Shown one piece after another: positions 34,328-42,945 of a stretch of DNA of 64,000 nucleotides (position 1 is the first letter of the stretch; each line of letters starts with the position of its first letter). The stretch comes from Micromonospora yangpuensis (lineage in GTDB: Bacteria > Actinomycetota > Actinomycetes > Mycobacteriales > Micromonosporaceae): assembly GCF_900091615.1 (NCBI RefSeq), contig NZ_FMIA01000002.1, positions 372,001 through 436,000 on the forward strand. Direction: 5' to 3'. The translations under genes were made by a program, and so were the position numbers. Under the pieces are notes generated by a model. That model saw nothing but the letters and a program-made list of their open reading frames with translations, ran no database searches and was not told the origin of the DNA.

Positions 34328-35077
34328 TCAGGTGTGGGAGAGGGCGAAGGCGGTCAGGAAGCCGGCCACGGTGATCAGCCCGACCAGCAGGTGGGCGTCC
34401 TCGAAGGCCTCCGGGACCATGGTGTCGGTGATCATCGCCAGGATGGCGCCGGCGGCCAGCGCGGTGATGGCGGCCGTCACCTGCACCGGAGCGTCACCGA
34501 GCAGGGTGTAGCCGGCCACCGCCGCCACCCCGCTGACCAGCGCGATCGCCGTCCAGAGCAGGAAGACGTACCGTCGGGACCGGCCCGCCCGGCGCATGCC
34601 GGCGGCGCTGGAGAGCCCCTCCGGCACGTTGCTCAGGAAGACCGCGACCACGGTGACCAGGCTGACCGGGCCGCCGGCCAGCAGGCTCGCCCCGATCACC
34701 ACCGACTCGGGTACGCCGTCGAGCAGCGCACCCACCGCGATCGCCGAACCGGAGCCGGGACGTTCCTGTTCGGAGGGCTGCGCTCCGCTGGATCGTTTGC
34801 GGTGCTGGGCACCCCGTCGGGCGAGGAGCAGGTTCGCCCCGGTGTACGCCAACGCGCCGCCGGCCGCCCCGATCGTGGTGGCCAGCAGCCCACCCTGTCG
34901 GTGCGCCTCCTCGATCAGGTCGAAGGAGACGGCGGAGAGCAGCACCCCCGCCCCGAAGGCCATGACCGACGCGAGCACCCGGCGGGGGACCGGCACGAAC
35001 CAGCCCACCGCCGCCCCGATCAGCAGAGCGGAACCGGCCAGCAGCCCCCAGCCACCCGCTTGCAACCACTGCGGCAC
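34328..35077 (-). CDS. ZIP-family metal transporter
   Basis: A 249-residue membrane protein with about eight helices. The ZIP metal-site motifs are visible: SFDLIEEAH near 53-61, DGVPESVVIGA and SNVPEGLSSA, and a polar loop (about 88-110, RKRSSGAQPSEQERPGSGS) between helices 3 and 4. It should move zinc or another divalent metal. GTG start. Confidence 0.82.
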   Translation of the reverse strand: MPQWLQAGGWGLLAGSALLIGAAVGWFVPVPRRVLASVMAFGAGVLLSAVSFDLIEEAHRQGGLLATTIGAAGGALAYTGANLLLARRGAQHRKRSSGAQPSEQERPGSGSAIAVGALLDGVPESVVIGASLLAGGPVSLVTVVAVFLSNVPEGLSSAAGMRRAGRSRRYVFLLWTAIALVSGVAAVAGYTLLGDAPVQVTAAITALAAGAILAMITDTMVPEAFEDAHLLVGLITVAGFLTAFALSHT

Positions 35078-35100
35078 GCCGACGAACCTACTCCCGCCGG

Positions 35101-36297
35101 TCAGAAGTCGGCGAAGAGGTACGGCACCTGACGCGGGAAGATCCGGCGCAGCTCGGCCGCCGCGTCGGCGGGCACCGAGCCCAGCTCACGCAGGTGCACC
35201 TCCACCGGGTCGAGCACCCCGTACGCCAGCGCGGAGAGCCCGGCGGCGGTGAGCGTGGCGGTCGGGGTCGAGGAACCGGCAGCCACGGCAGAGGTCACCT
35301 CCAGCTGACCGCTGCCCCCGTCGAGCAGATGCGTGCCGGCCAGCCAGCGGTCCCCGGTCAGCTCGACGCGGACCCGCCCCGTCCCGGCGGGTCGGCCGGT
35401 CAGCGCGTCCAGGGAGAGCAGCCGGGCCATCGGGGCGGCCGCCTCCGGGCTGTTCACCCTGGCCTCCACCTGCACGTCGAAGTCGGTGAGCCAGAGTTCG
35501 GGCAGCTCGTCGGGGGGAATCTGGACGGTGATCCGGGTTACCTGGTCGATGTGCCGGGCGAAGAACCCCAACAGCAACGCCCGCCCGTACGGGTCCTCGG
35601 CCAGTAGTTCGTCGGCGACGAGGTGCCCGCCGTGGCCGTCGATCCGGTAGGTCACCGCGCCGACCGTCCGGCCGTCGAGGCGCGCGGTGACCAGCCAGCG
35701 GTTGTCGTCGTCGCGGACGGCGACCGCCCGTTGCGCGTCGAAGACCGCGAAGCCGTGCCGCCGGCGCAGGCACTCCTCGGTGAACGCCCGGTAGGCCGGA
35801 TAACCGGCGCCGATCCGCTCCCAGGCCAGCTCGCCGGGAAGGTCCGCGCGCAACAACGGACCGAGGTCGGCCGGGGAGAACGAGACGGTACGCGCCTTGG
35901 GCAGCCCGACGAAGCCGAACCGGGCGTAGAACGACGGCCGGAACGGGTAGAGCGCGCTGAGCGGGTGTCCCTCGTCGCGCATCTCGTCGAGCAGTTGGTG
36001 CAGCAGGGCCCGGATGTGGCCCTGCCGTCGGGCCAGCGGATGGGTGGCCACCGAGGCGACCCCGGCCATCGGCAGGACGGTGCCCCGCAGGTTCTGCCGC
36101 ATCGGGATCGCGCTGACGCAGGCCACGGTGCTGCCGTCCGCCTCGGCCACCAGGGTCCGGGTCTCCGCCCAGTACGGCAGGCGGTCCCGCCAGCCCTCGA
36201 TCTGCGCCGCCGGCAGCGGCGAGCGGTCGAAGGCGTACGCCTGGAGCGGATAGCTGGTGGTCAGACGTTCCTCGGCGGTCACCCGGCGGATCTCCAT
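35101..36297 (-). CDS. GNAT acetyltransferase, Eis-like
   Basis: A 398-residue protein with the Eis architecture: an N-terminal GNAT domain with the acetyl-CoA loop VATHPLARRQGHIRALL, a second degenerate GNAT domain, and a C-terminal sterol-carrier-like domain ending in LFADF, whose terminal carboxylate is catalytic in Eis. The YPFRPSFYARFGF block carries the conserved active-site Tyr. Eis proteins acetylate aminoglycosides and other amines, so low-level aminoglycoside resistance is possible but not shown. ATG 36297 or GTG 36300 may be the start. Confidence 0.85.
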   Translation of the reverse strand: MEIRRVTAEERLTTSYPLQAYAFDRSPLPAAQIEGWRDRLPYWAETRTLVAEADGSTVACVSAIPMRQNLRGTVLPMAGVASVATHPLARRQGHIRALLHQLLDEMRDEGHPLSALYPFRPSFYARFGFVGLPKARTVSFSPADLGPLLRADLPGELAWERIGAGYPAYRAFTEECLRRRHGFAVFDAQRAVAVRDDDNRWLVTARLDGRTVGAVTYRIDGHGGHLVADELLAEDPYGRALLLGFFARHIDQVTRITVQIPPDELPELWLTDFDVQVEARVNSPEAAAPMARLLSLDALTGRPAGTGRVRVELTGDRWLAGTHLLDGGSGQLEVTSAVAAGSSTPTATLTAAGLSALAYGVLDPVEVHLRELGSVPADAAAELRRIFPRQVPYLFADF

Positions 36298-36351
36298 CAC
36301 CCCATCCCAGCCAGCGCCGACCTGGTACGCAACCGAATTGGGCGGCCGGGG

Positions 36352-37071
36352 TCAGTCGGTCGTGATGTCGGTGACCACCACCGTCACGTTGTCCGGCGCG
36401 CCGGCCTGGTGGGCCAGCTTCACCAGCTGCTCGCCACAGTGCTGGCGCTCGGCGTAGGAGTTCAGGGTGCCGGCGATCGCCCCGTCGGCGACGTAGTCGG
36501 AGAGCCCGTCGCTGCAGAGCAGCAGCCGGTCACCGGCGTAGACGGTGAGGGTGCCGATCGCCGGTGGGGCGTCCGCGCCCTGCACCGCCCGGGTCACCAG
36601 CGAGCGCTGGGGATGTTGCCGGGCCTGGGCGGGGGTGAGCGCACCCTGGTCCACCAGGGCCTGGACGAAGGTGTCGTCCCGCGTCAACTGGGTCAGCTCA
36701 CCGTCGCGCAGCAGGTAGCAGCGGGAGTCCCCGACCTGGGCCAGCACCAGGGTCTCCCCGGCCAGCAGGGCCGCCGTCAGGGTGGTACCCATGCCGTCGC
36801 GCGCCGGGTCGGCGGTGATGGCCGCCCGGATCCGCTGGTTGGCGGTGCTCACCACGGCCAGCAGCGCGTCGGTGGCCTCGGTGACTCCGGTCGGCGGGGT
36901 CAGCTCGTCCAGGATCCGGATGACGATCTCACTGGCCAGCTCCCCGGCGGGCAGTCCGCCCATGCCGTCGGCCACCGCCACCAGGCGGTCTCCGGCGAGG
37001 GCGGAGTCCTCGTTGTTGGTCCGGACCAGGCCGACGTCGTTGATGATGGCCGAGCGGAGGATCAGCGTCAT
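36352..37071 (-). CDS. PP2C-family serine/threonine phosphatase
   Basis: A 239-residue soluble PP2C phosphatase. Metal-binding motifs are complete: VRTNNEDS, VAVADGMGG, QVGDSRCYL, LCSDGLSDYV and GAPDNVTVVV. It resembles PstP-like phosphatases but lacks the membrane part, so it probably acts on cytoplasmic Ser/Thr kinases or their targets. No kinase gene is adjacent. Confidence 0.9.
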   Translation of the reverse strand: MTLILRSAIINDVGLVRTNNEDSALAGDRLVAVADGMGGLPAGELASEIVIRILDELTPPTGVTEATDALLAVVSTANQRIRAAITADPARDGMGTTLTAALLAGETLVLAQVGDSRCYLLRDGELTQLTRDDTFVQALVDQGALTPAQARQHPQRSLVTRAVQGADAPPAIGTLTVYAGDRLLLCSDGLSDYVADGAIAGTLNSYAERQHCGEQLVKLAHQAGAPDNVTVVVTDITTD

Positions 37072-37132
37072 GGGACAAGCTTGCCAAGAACAACCCGTCG
37101 GCGTCTCGACACACTGACGCCGCGTTGTGAAA

Positions 37133-37699
37133 TTACCTTTTCGGGCGGGGATAGCGCAGTAGGAGACTCGCGGTCACCTCCTCGTCGCCGAGGGCGGCGT
37201 AGCCGTGCGGCACGTCCGAGGTCCAGCGCAGGTGACCACCGGCCACGGCGGTCAGCGGCGCGTCCACCGGCCCGGCCCGCAGCACGCCACTGAAGACGGT
37301 GACGTGCTCGGTCACCCCGTACTGGTGGGCCGGGGAGACCTGGCCCGACCCGGGAGCGACCCGCAGCCGGTACAGCTCGTACGTCGCGTCGGTGTCGGTG
37401 AACACCTCCAGTACGGTCGCGGTGACCGCCGCGCCGCGTACCACCGGTTCGGTCGCCGTCGCGGAGAGTACCGCGCTGAGCGGCACGCCGAGTTGCGCGG
37501 TGATCGCGTAGAGCGTCTCCAGAGTGGGGTTGCGCAGGCCGTTCTCCAGCCCGGACAGGGTGGCCTTGCCCACGTTCGCCTGCCGGGCCAGCCGGGACAG
37601 CGACAGGCCCCGCTCCTCGCGCAGGGTGCGGACCCGGCGACCCACCTCACCGGCCTCGGCGTCGAGGGGGCGACGGGGCTCTGGTGGTGGCTGGTCCAT
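37133..37699 (-). CDS. XRE-cupin transcriptional regulator
   Basis: A 188-residue protein with an N-terminal XRE helix-turn-helix (about 18-75, LREERGLSLSRLARQANVGKATLSGLENG as RGLSLSRLARQANVG and KATLSGLENG) and a C-terminal cupin domain (about 100-185). It is divergent from the benE transporter gene with a perfect palindrome between them, so it is the likely repressor of that transporter, with a small ligand bound in the cupin. Confidence 0.88.
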   Translation of the reverse strand: MDQPPPEPRRPLDAEAGEVGRRVRTLREERGLSLSRLARQANVGKATLSGLENGLRNPTLETLYAITAQLGVPLSAVLSATATEPVVRGAAVTATVLEVFTDTDATYELYRLRVAPGSGQVSPAHQYGVTEHVTVFSGVLRAGPVDAPLTAVAGGHLRWTSDVPHGYAALGDEEVTASLLLRYPRPKR

Positions 37700-37724
37700 C
37701 CCGCTATGGTGCTACACGGCCAGC

Positions 37725-37740
37725 GTTCCGTAAACGGAAC
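37725..37740. promoter_or_regulatory. Operator between the XRE-cupin gene and benE
   Basis: GTTCCGTAAACGGAAC is a near-perfect 16-bp palindrome (7-bp arms, AA centre) located 26 bp from the regulator start and 20 bp from the benE start. Confidence 0.65.
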
Positions 37741-37759
37741 AGTCGGGGAGGAGGTGGCC

Positions 37760-38926
37760 GTGGCCGGACGTACCCAGCCGTTGTTGGCCGGGGTGGTGAC
37801 CGCGCTTGTCGGCTTCGCCAGCTCGTTCACCGTTGTGCTGGCCGGATTGCGGGCGGTCGGTGCCACCGACGCCCAGGCCGCCTCGGGGCTGCTCGTGCTC
37901 TGCCTCACCGCCGGCCTGGCCGCCGCCTGGCTGGGGCTGCGCCACCGGATACCGATGAGCGTGGCGTGGTCCACCCCGGGTGCCGCGCTGCTGGTGGCGA
38001 CCGGACCGCTGCCCGGCGGCTGGCCGACGGCCGTCGGGGCGTTCCTCGTCTCCGGCGTGCTGATCGTGGCCGCCGGACTCTTCCCGCCGCTGGGCCGGGC
38101 CGTCGCGGCCATCCCCCGACCGGTCGCCGGCGCGATGCTCGCCGGGGTGCTGCTGCCGCTCTGCACCGCCCCGGTCCGGGCCCTGGTCGAGGTGCCGCTG
38201 CTCGCCGCGCCGGTGGTGGTGACCTGGGTGCTGCTGCACCGGTACGCCCGCCGCTGGGCGGTCCCCGCCGCGCTGGCAGTCGCGGTGGTGGCGATCACCC
38301 TGACCGCCTCCGGACTCGGCGGGGTGGGTGCGGCGGGGCTGCTCCCGGTCGTCGAGTTGACCGCGCCGGCCTGGAGCCTCTCCGCCACGATCGGCCTCGC
38401 CGTGCCGCTGTTCCTGGTCACCATGGCCGCGCAGAACGTACCCGGGATGGCGGTACTGGTCGGCTACGGCTACCGCCCGCCGTTCGGCGCCGCGTTGCGG
38501 GCCACCGGCCTGGCCAGCCTGGCCGCCGCGCCCGCCGGCGGACACGCGGTGAACCTCGCCGCGATCAGCGCCGCCCTCGCCGCCGGCCCGGACGCCCACC
38601 CCGACCCGGACCGCCGGTGGATCGCCTCGGTCACCGCCGGTGTCGGTCTCGCCCTGCTCGGGCTGGGTGCCGGACTCGCCACCGCGCTCGTCGCGCTGGC
38701 ACCCCCGGTGCTGATCGAGGCGGTCGCCGGCCTGGCCCTGCTCGGGGCGTTGGCCACCGCGATCGCGGCGGCGGTGACCGAGCCGGACGCCCGGGAGGCA
38801 GCCGTGGTCGCCTTCGTCGTCACCGCCTCCGGGGTGACCCTGCTGGGGGTGGGCGGCGCGTTCTGGGGACTGCTCGCCGGCTGGCTCATGCTCCTCCTCT
38901 TCCGCGAAGGAAGGGCCCCCTCTTAA
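37760..38926 (+). CDS. benE: BenE-family transporter
   Basis: A 388-residue membrane protein with about 12 helices and the BenE family pattern: GFASSFTVVLAGLRAVGA near the start, MSVAWSTPGAALL, and VTMAAQNVPGMAVLVGYGY. The family includes benzoate transporters; the substrate here is unknown. GTG 37760 has GAGGAGG 6 nt upstream. The C-terminal residues EGRAPS and the stop are encoded by copy 3 of the 53-bp element, so the element has provided the end of the protein. Confidence 0.85.
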   Translation: MAGRTQPLLAGVVTALVGFASSFTVVLAGLRAVGATDAQAASGLLVLCLTAGLAAAWLGLRHRIPMSVAWSTPGAALLVATGPLPGGWPTAVGAFLVSGVLIVAAGLFPPLGRAVAAIPRPVAGAMLAGVLLPLCTAPVRALVEVPLLAAPVVVTWVLLHRYARRWAVPAALAVAVVAITLTASGLGGVGAAGLLPVVELTAPAWSLSATIGLAVPLFLVTMAAQNVPGMAVLVGYGYRPPFGAALRATGLASLAAAPAGGHAVNLAAISAALAAGPDAHPDPDRRWIASVTAGVGLALLGLGAGLATALVALAPPVLIEAVAGLALLGALATAIAAAVTEPDAREAAVVAFVVTASGVTLLGVGGAFWGLLAGWLMLLLFREGRAPS

Positions 38927-38957
38927 CGCCTACGGTAGAGAAGGGTTCCCCTCTCAC
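38906..38957 (+). repeat. 53-bp palindromic gene-end element, copy 3
   Basis: GAAGGAAGGGCCCCC starts inside benE; the gene ends in the element's TCTTAA. It continues CGCCTACGGTAGAG and a second arm GAAGGGTTCCCCTC and ends CAC. Same polarity relative to the gene as the other copies. Confidence 0.9.
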
Positions 38958-39016
38958 ATCGCATCGAGGACGTACACCTCACGCCGGGGGCGCGCACCAG
39001 GGGGCAGGGTGCCGGG

Positions 39017-39394
39017 TTACTGCTCCGGCGGGAGGTCGGCGGCGGGGACGGCCAGCCGTACCCCGTCGGCGGTGACGGTGGCGATGCGGTCGGCAAGCAC
39101 GTACACCGCGCCGGTGGGGACCAGGTCGGTGGAGACCTTGAGGTAACCGCTGTGCAGCAGCCGGGCGGCCAGGTCGGCCGGCACGTCGGGCTCCTCGACG
39201 GTGGTCGACTCGATCAGCTCGTCGAGGCTGCTGCCGGGGTCGGCGTTCGGGGTGCCCTGCACGGTCACCGCGTTCGGGTCGCCCCGCTGGACCAGATCGA
39301 CGGTGCCGATCTCGGTGCCTGTCGAGTCGATCACCCGCATGCCGGTGGTGACCCGGGAGATGGTCGCCTGCTGCTCGGTGTCCTGCTGGCTCAT
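39017..39394 (-). CDS. Small protein resembling PRC-barrel/DUF2171 proteins
   Basis: A 125-residue protein; the N-terminal part TGMRVIDSTGTEIGTVDLVQ resembles the DUF2171/PRC-barrel start found in stress-related small proteins, and the C-terminus (YVLADRIATVTADGVRLAVP) looks like a second barrel strand set. No catalytic motif. The frame is open upstream, but ATG 39394 gives the natural N-terminus MSQQDTEQ. Confidence 0.65.
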   Translation of the reverse strand: MSQQDTEQQATISRVTTGMRVIDSTGTEIGTVDLVQRGDPNAVTVQGTPNADPGSSLDELIESTTVEEPDVPADLAARLLHSGYLKVSTDLVPTGAVYVLADRIATVTADGVRLAVPAADLPPEQ

Positions 39395-39495
39395 CCTGGC
39401 GCGGTTCCCGGACCGGCCCGACGCTAAACGCGCGACGGCGTGCCGCCCACCGCGACCACGTGAGGGCGAGGACCGCGTGAGGGCTGCGGGGTGGC

Positions 39496-39741
39496 TCAGT
39501 GGGACGGGGTCCAGCCGCCCGGCGGGCGGGGGGAGAGCTCCCGCCAGTCTGCCCCGTCGAGCAGGGCGCGGACGGTCTCCTCCGCCGCGTCGGCGCTGTC
39601 GTACTCGTAGAACCGGGAGACTCCCTCGGCGCCGCCGGCGCGCTGTTCGACGTGCCAGCGGTCGGCGTCCACCCGGAGGAAGACGTCCCGCCGGGCGAGT
39701 CGCCCCCACTTGCCGTTCCACCAGTGTTTCCGCTGCTCCAT
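39496..39741 (-). CDS. Small hypothetical protein
   Basis: An 81-residue protein, MEQRKHWWNGKWGRLARRD to the Pro-rich end, without a recognised domain. It has many aromatic and charged residues (YEYDSADAAEETVRALL) and no signal peptide. ATG 39741 is used rather than the upstream frame because that frame crosses the mscL terminator. It could be a small cytosolic protein of unknown role. Confidence 0.6.
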   Translation of the reverse strand: MEQRKHWWNGKWGRLARRDVFLRVDADRWHVEQRAGGAEGVSRFYEYDSADAAEETVRALLDGADWRELSPRPPGGWTPSH

Positions 39742-39769
39742 GGGGTGGACTCTATCGAACACACGTACG

Positions 39770-39805
39770 AAAAAGGTTGGCCCCTGCGGGATTCCCACAG
39801 GGGCC
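39770..39805 (-). terminator. Terminator after mscL
   Basis: On the minus strand GGCCCCTG and CAGGGGCC (39805-39798, 39786-39779) pair around an inner TGGGA/TCCCG-like extension and are followed by AACC and five T (39774-39770). It starts 18 nt after the mscL stop. Confidence 0.8.
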
Positions 39806-39822
39806 GATGTGCGGGTGCCGGC

Positions 39823-40296
39823 TCAGCGCGGGGCGGGCGGCTCCTGGCGGCGACCCAGTACGTCGTCGAGCGCGCCGCGCTGCTGCCCCGGGCCGGCCTG
39901 GCCGGCGGCGACCAGCGCGTCCCGGATCTCGGTGAGCAGTTGGATCTCCTCGCTGGGCGTCTTCGGCGGCGGCTCCTCACCCCGCTGCCGCCGCTCGGCC
40001 AGCTTGTTCATCGGGAACACCACCAGGAAGTACAGTGCCGCCGCGGTGAGCACGAAGGTGATCAGCGCGTTGACGAAGCTGATCCAGTCGAACTCGACGT
40101 TGCGTACCGTCCAGACCGCGCCGTCCAGGCCCTCCTCGCTGCCGGTGATCAGCACGGTGATCAGCGCGATCAGCGGCTTGAGGAACGAGGTGGTCAACTG
40201 GGTGACCACCGCCGTGAACGCGGCCCCGATGACCACGCCGACCGCCAGGTCGATGACGTTGCCGCGCATGATGAACTCTTTGAAGCCCTTGAGCAT
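39823..40296 (-). CDS. mscL: Large-conductance mechanosensitive channel
   Basis: A 157-residue channel subunit with the family N-terminus MLKGFKEFIMRGNVIDLAVG and pore helix GVVIGAAFTAVV, the second helix near 73-95 and a cytoplasmic C-terminal helix (EEIQLLTEIRDALVAAG). It releases solutes on hypo-osmotic shock. The loop between helices is slightly acidic (TGSEEGLDG). ATG with AGGAGT upstream; followed by an intrinsic terminator. Confidence 0.95.
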   Translation of the reverse strand: MLKGFKEFIMRGNVIDLAVGVVIGAAFTAVVTQLTTSFLKPLIALITVLITGSEEGLDGAVWTVRNVEFDWISFVNALITFVLTAAALYFLVVFPMNKLAERRQRGEEPPPKTPSEEIQLLTEIRDALVAAGQAGPGQQRGALDDVLGRRQEPPAPR

Positions 40297-40337
40297 CCCT
40301 ACTCCTGTGGCTGGCCCGTGTTTCGATCGGGGACAAC

Positions 40338-41021
40338 CTAAGCCCCCGGGGCGGGCTCCAGGAAAGCGCCGGCCTCCCGGGCGGCCCGTGCCGGGTCACC
40401 GGCCCGGATCGCCTCGACGAGTCGACCATGGTCGACGTACCGCTCGGGGAGCAGTTCGTCGCCCATGGTCCGGGCTATGGTGCTGCGTAGCGCGGTGCCG
40501 ACCGAGGCGTACAGCTCGGCGAGCATGCCGTTGTGTGCGGCGGCGACCACCGCGGTGTGCAGCGCCGCGTCGGCCTCCACGAAGTCGGCGACCCGGCCGC
40601 CGCGCCACGCGGCCTCCCGGGCGGCCAGCGCGTCGTCGAGCGCCGCCAGGTCTGCCGGGGTACGCCGAAGCGCGGCGAGCCGGGCCGCCTCCACCTCGAA
40701 GGCGCGCCGGACCTCCACCACCTCGGTCGTCCGGTCGTCGGTGATCCGGCGGGCCACCACCGGGGCCAGTTCGTCGGTGGAGACCACGTACGTCCCGGAG
40801 CCCTGCCGGCACTGCAGCACCCCGGCGTGCACCAGTGCGCGGACCGCCTCGCGGACGGTGTTGCGTCCCACTCCGAGCGTGGCGACCAGCTGTGGCTCGG
40901 TCGGGATCCGGTCGCCCACCGGCCAGTCGCCGCGCAGGATCCGCTCCCGCAGCGAGGCGATGGTCTGCTGCACCCGCCGGCCGCGCGGCGGCACGGTGGC
41001 GGAATCAACCGATGGTGGCAC
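40338..41021 (-). CDS. GntR/FadR-family regulator
   Basis: A 227-residue regulator with an N-terminal winged helix (about 17-80, IPTEPQLVATLGVGRNTVREAVRAL) and a C-terminal FCD helical ligand domain (about 100-220). It is divergent from the MFS gene with a 50-bp gap, so it probably controls that exporter. The GTG start has no ribosome binding site and may be leaderless. Confidence 0.88.
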   Translation of the reverse strand: MPPSVDSATVPPRGRRVQQTIASLRERILRGDWPVGDRIPTEPQLVATLGVGRNTVREAVRALVHAGVLQCRQGSGTYVVSTDELAPVVARRITDDRTTEVVEVRRAFEVEAARLAALRRTPADLAALDDALAAREAAWRGGRVADFVEADAALHTAVVAAAHNGMLAELYASVGTALRSTIARTMGDELLPERYVDHGRLVEAIRAGDPARAAREAGAFLEPAPGA

Positions 41022-41071
41022 TGGTTACATCACCCGCCCAGAATTCATCCCATGATTGTAGGTTGAAGGTC

Positions 41072-42415
41072 ATGACCCCGCCACCGACCGCCCTCGCCTC
41101 AGCCCGCACCCGCATCCCCGAGGCGCCGCCGGATACCCGGCCGGCACCGGCCGAAGCGCCGCTGCCGGACTCCGGTCCCCAGCCGACCGCCCCGCCGCCG
41201 GTGGCACCCCCACCCGCTGCCGGCCGACCGGCCGCTGGTCCGGTGGTGATCCTGGTCGGGATCCTGCTGGTCGCCCTGAACCTGCGCGCCGCGATCACCA
41301 GCCTCGGCGCGCTGCTCGACGAGGTACGCACCGGCCTGGCGCTCTCCGGAGCGGTGGCCGGCTTCGTCACCACCCTGCCCGCCCTGGCGTTCGCCCTGTT
41401 CGGGTCGCTGACCCCGCGCCTGGTCCGCCGGTACTCGGCCGCCCGGGTGCTGGTCGCGGCGATGCTCGCCCTCGCCGCCGGGCAACTGCTGCGGGTGGCC
41501 ACCGACTCGACGGTGGTCTTCCTGGTCACTAGCGCGCTGGCGCTGGGCGGGATCGCGGTGGCCAACATCCTGCTGCCGATGCTGGTCCGGCAGTACTTCC
41601 CGCACCGGGTCGGGCTGGTCACCGGGGCGTACTCGATGACCATGACGGTGGGTGCGACGGTGGCCGCCGCGGCGGCGGTACCGGTCGGGCACGCGCTCGG
41701 GTCGTGGCGGGCCGGGCTGGCCGTCTGGGCGCTGCTGGCGGCGGTCGCCGTACTCCCGTGGGTGCCGGCGGCGCTGCGGGCGCACGCCGCCGCCCGGCGG
41801 CCGAGCGCGACGCCGGTCGCGTCGGTCCCGCTCCGGATCCGGCCTGGTCGGACCCGGCTCGGCTGGGCCATGGGGCTCTACTTCGGCACCCAGGCGCTCG
41901 GCGCGTACGCGTTGATGGGCTGGCTGGCCCAGCTCTTCCGGGACGCCGGTTACACCGCCGGGGACGCCGGCCTGCTGCTGGCGGCGGTGACCGCGGTCGG
42001 GGTGCCGATCGCCCTGCTGATGCCGACCCTGGCCGGTCGGATGCGCACGCTGCACCCGCTGATCCTGGTGCTCTCCGCGGCGATGCTCCTGGCCTACCTG
42101 GGCCTGGCCGTGGCGCCGTACCGGGGGGCGTTGGTCTGGGCGGTGCTGCTCGCGGTCGGGCAGAGCGCCTTCCCGATGCTGCTGGCGACCATCGGGCTGC
42201 GGGCCCGGACCACCGAGGGGACCGTGGCGCTCTCCGCGTTCGCCCAGAGCGTCGGGTACCTGATCGCGGCGCTGGGGCCGCTGCTGGTCGGCGTCCTGTA
42301 CGACGTCACCGGCGGGTGGGTCGCACCGATCGGTTTCCTGCTGGTCGCCCTGGTGGTGCAGACGGCGGCGGGCATGGTGATCGCCCGTCCCCGGTTCATC
42401 GAGGACGAGCGCTGA
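41072..42415 (+). CDS. MFS transporter, CynX/NimT type
   Basis: A 447-residue 12-helix major facilitator with a Pro-rich 55-residue N-terminal tail. The first helix has LLVALNLRAAITSLGALLDEV, the hallmark of the CynX/NimT (cyanate or nitroimidazole-type) subfamily. Substrate unknown. GAAGG lies 3-7 nt before the ATG. The divergent GntR gene is the likely regulator. Confidence 0.85.
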   Translation: MTPPPTALASARTRIPEAPPDTRPAPAEAPLPDSGPQPTAPPPVAPPPAAGRPAAGPVVILVGILLVALNLRAAITSLGALLDEVRTGLALSGAVAGFVTTLPALAFALFGSLTPRLVRRYSAARVLVAAMLALAAGQLLRVATDSTVVFLVTSALALGGIAVANILLPMLVRQYFPHRVGLVTGAYSMTMTVGATVAAAAAVPVGHALGSWRAGLAVWALLAAVAVLPWVPAALRAHAAARRPSATPVASVPLRIRPGRTRLGWAMGLYFGTQALGAYALMGWLAQLFRDAGYTAGDAGLLLAAVTAVGVPIALLMPTLAGRMRTLHPLILVLSAAMLLAYLGLAVAPYRGALVWAVLLAVGQSAFPMLLATIGLRARTTEGTVALSAFAQSVGYLIAALGPLLVGVLYDVTGGWVAPIGFLLVALVVQTAAGMVIARPRFIEDER

Positions 42416-42430
42416 GTGGTGCGGGTCGGG

Positions 42431-42787
42431 TCAGGAGGAGGTCGGCGTGGGCTCGCCGGCCACCGCCTCGTCCACCGTCGGATAGGTCTGCAGCACCTCG
42501 ACCAGCCCGCTGACCTCCAGGATGCGGAGCACCCCACGCTGCGGGGCGGCGAGCCGGACCACGCCGCCGGCCTCGTCGCAGCTGTTCTTGGCCCGGACGA
42601 AGACGGACAACCCGGTCGAGTCGCAGAACGACACCTCGGCCAGGTCGAAGACCAGGCGGTTGCGGCCCTTGTCGAGCAGGTCGGTGATCTGGTCCTGCAG
42701 CTGCGGTGCCGTCGCCATGTCCAGCTCACCCGCGACCGATACGACGACCACGTCGCCACGCTGTTCCGTGTGCACCGTCAAGGACAT
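42431..42787 (-). CDS. STAS-domain anti-sigma factor antagonist
   Basis: A 118-residue SpoIIAA/RsbV-like protein. The regulatory phosphorylation site is in FCDSTGLSVFV (Ser about 57). In its unphosphorylated state it would bind an anti-sigma kinase. It converges with the MFS gene and is divergent from the stressosome operon next to it, so it is a candidate output partner. ATG has AGGAGG 5 nt upstream. Confidence 0.9.
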   Translation of the reverse strand: MSLTVHTEQRGDVVVVSVAGELDMATAPQLQDQITDLLDKGRNRLVFDLAEVSFCDSTGLSVFVRAKNSCDEAGGVVRLAAPQRGVLRILEVSGLVEVLQTYPTVDEAVAGEPTPTSS

Positions 42788-42945
42788 TCGTACCTCCTGT
42801 TATCCGGGGGAACGGTATCCCACCGAACCGGGGTACGCCGACCGGGAGCCGAACCCGGTGGCAGCGGTCATTCCTTTGCCACGGGGCAACTAGTTGACCG
42901 GGGTGCGGTGATAGAGTCCGGCCGGTTCGGGTCGAGGAGGTAAGC

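Noticed and set aside
42894..42917. TTGACC and TAGAGT as the stressosome promoter
   Set aside because: The spacing is only 12 bp, too short for a standard sigma factor.
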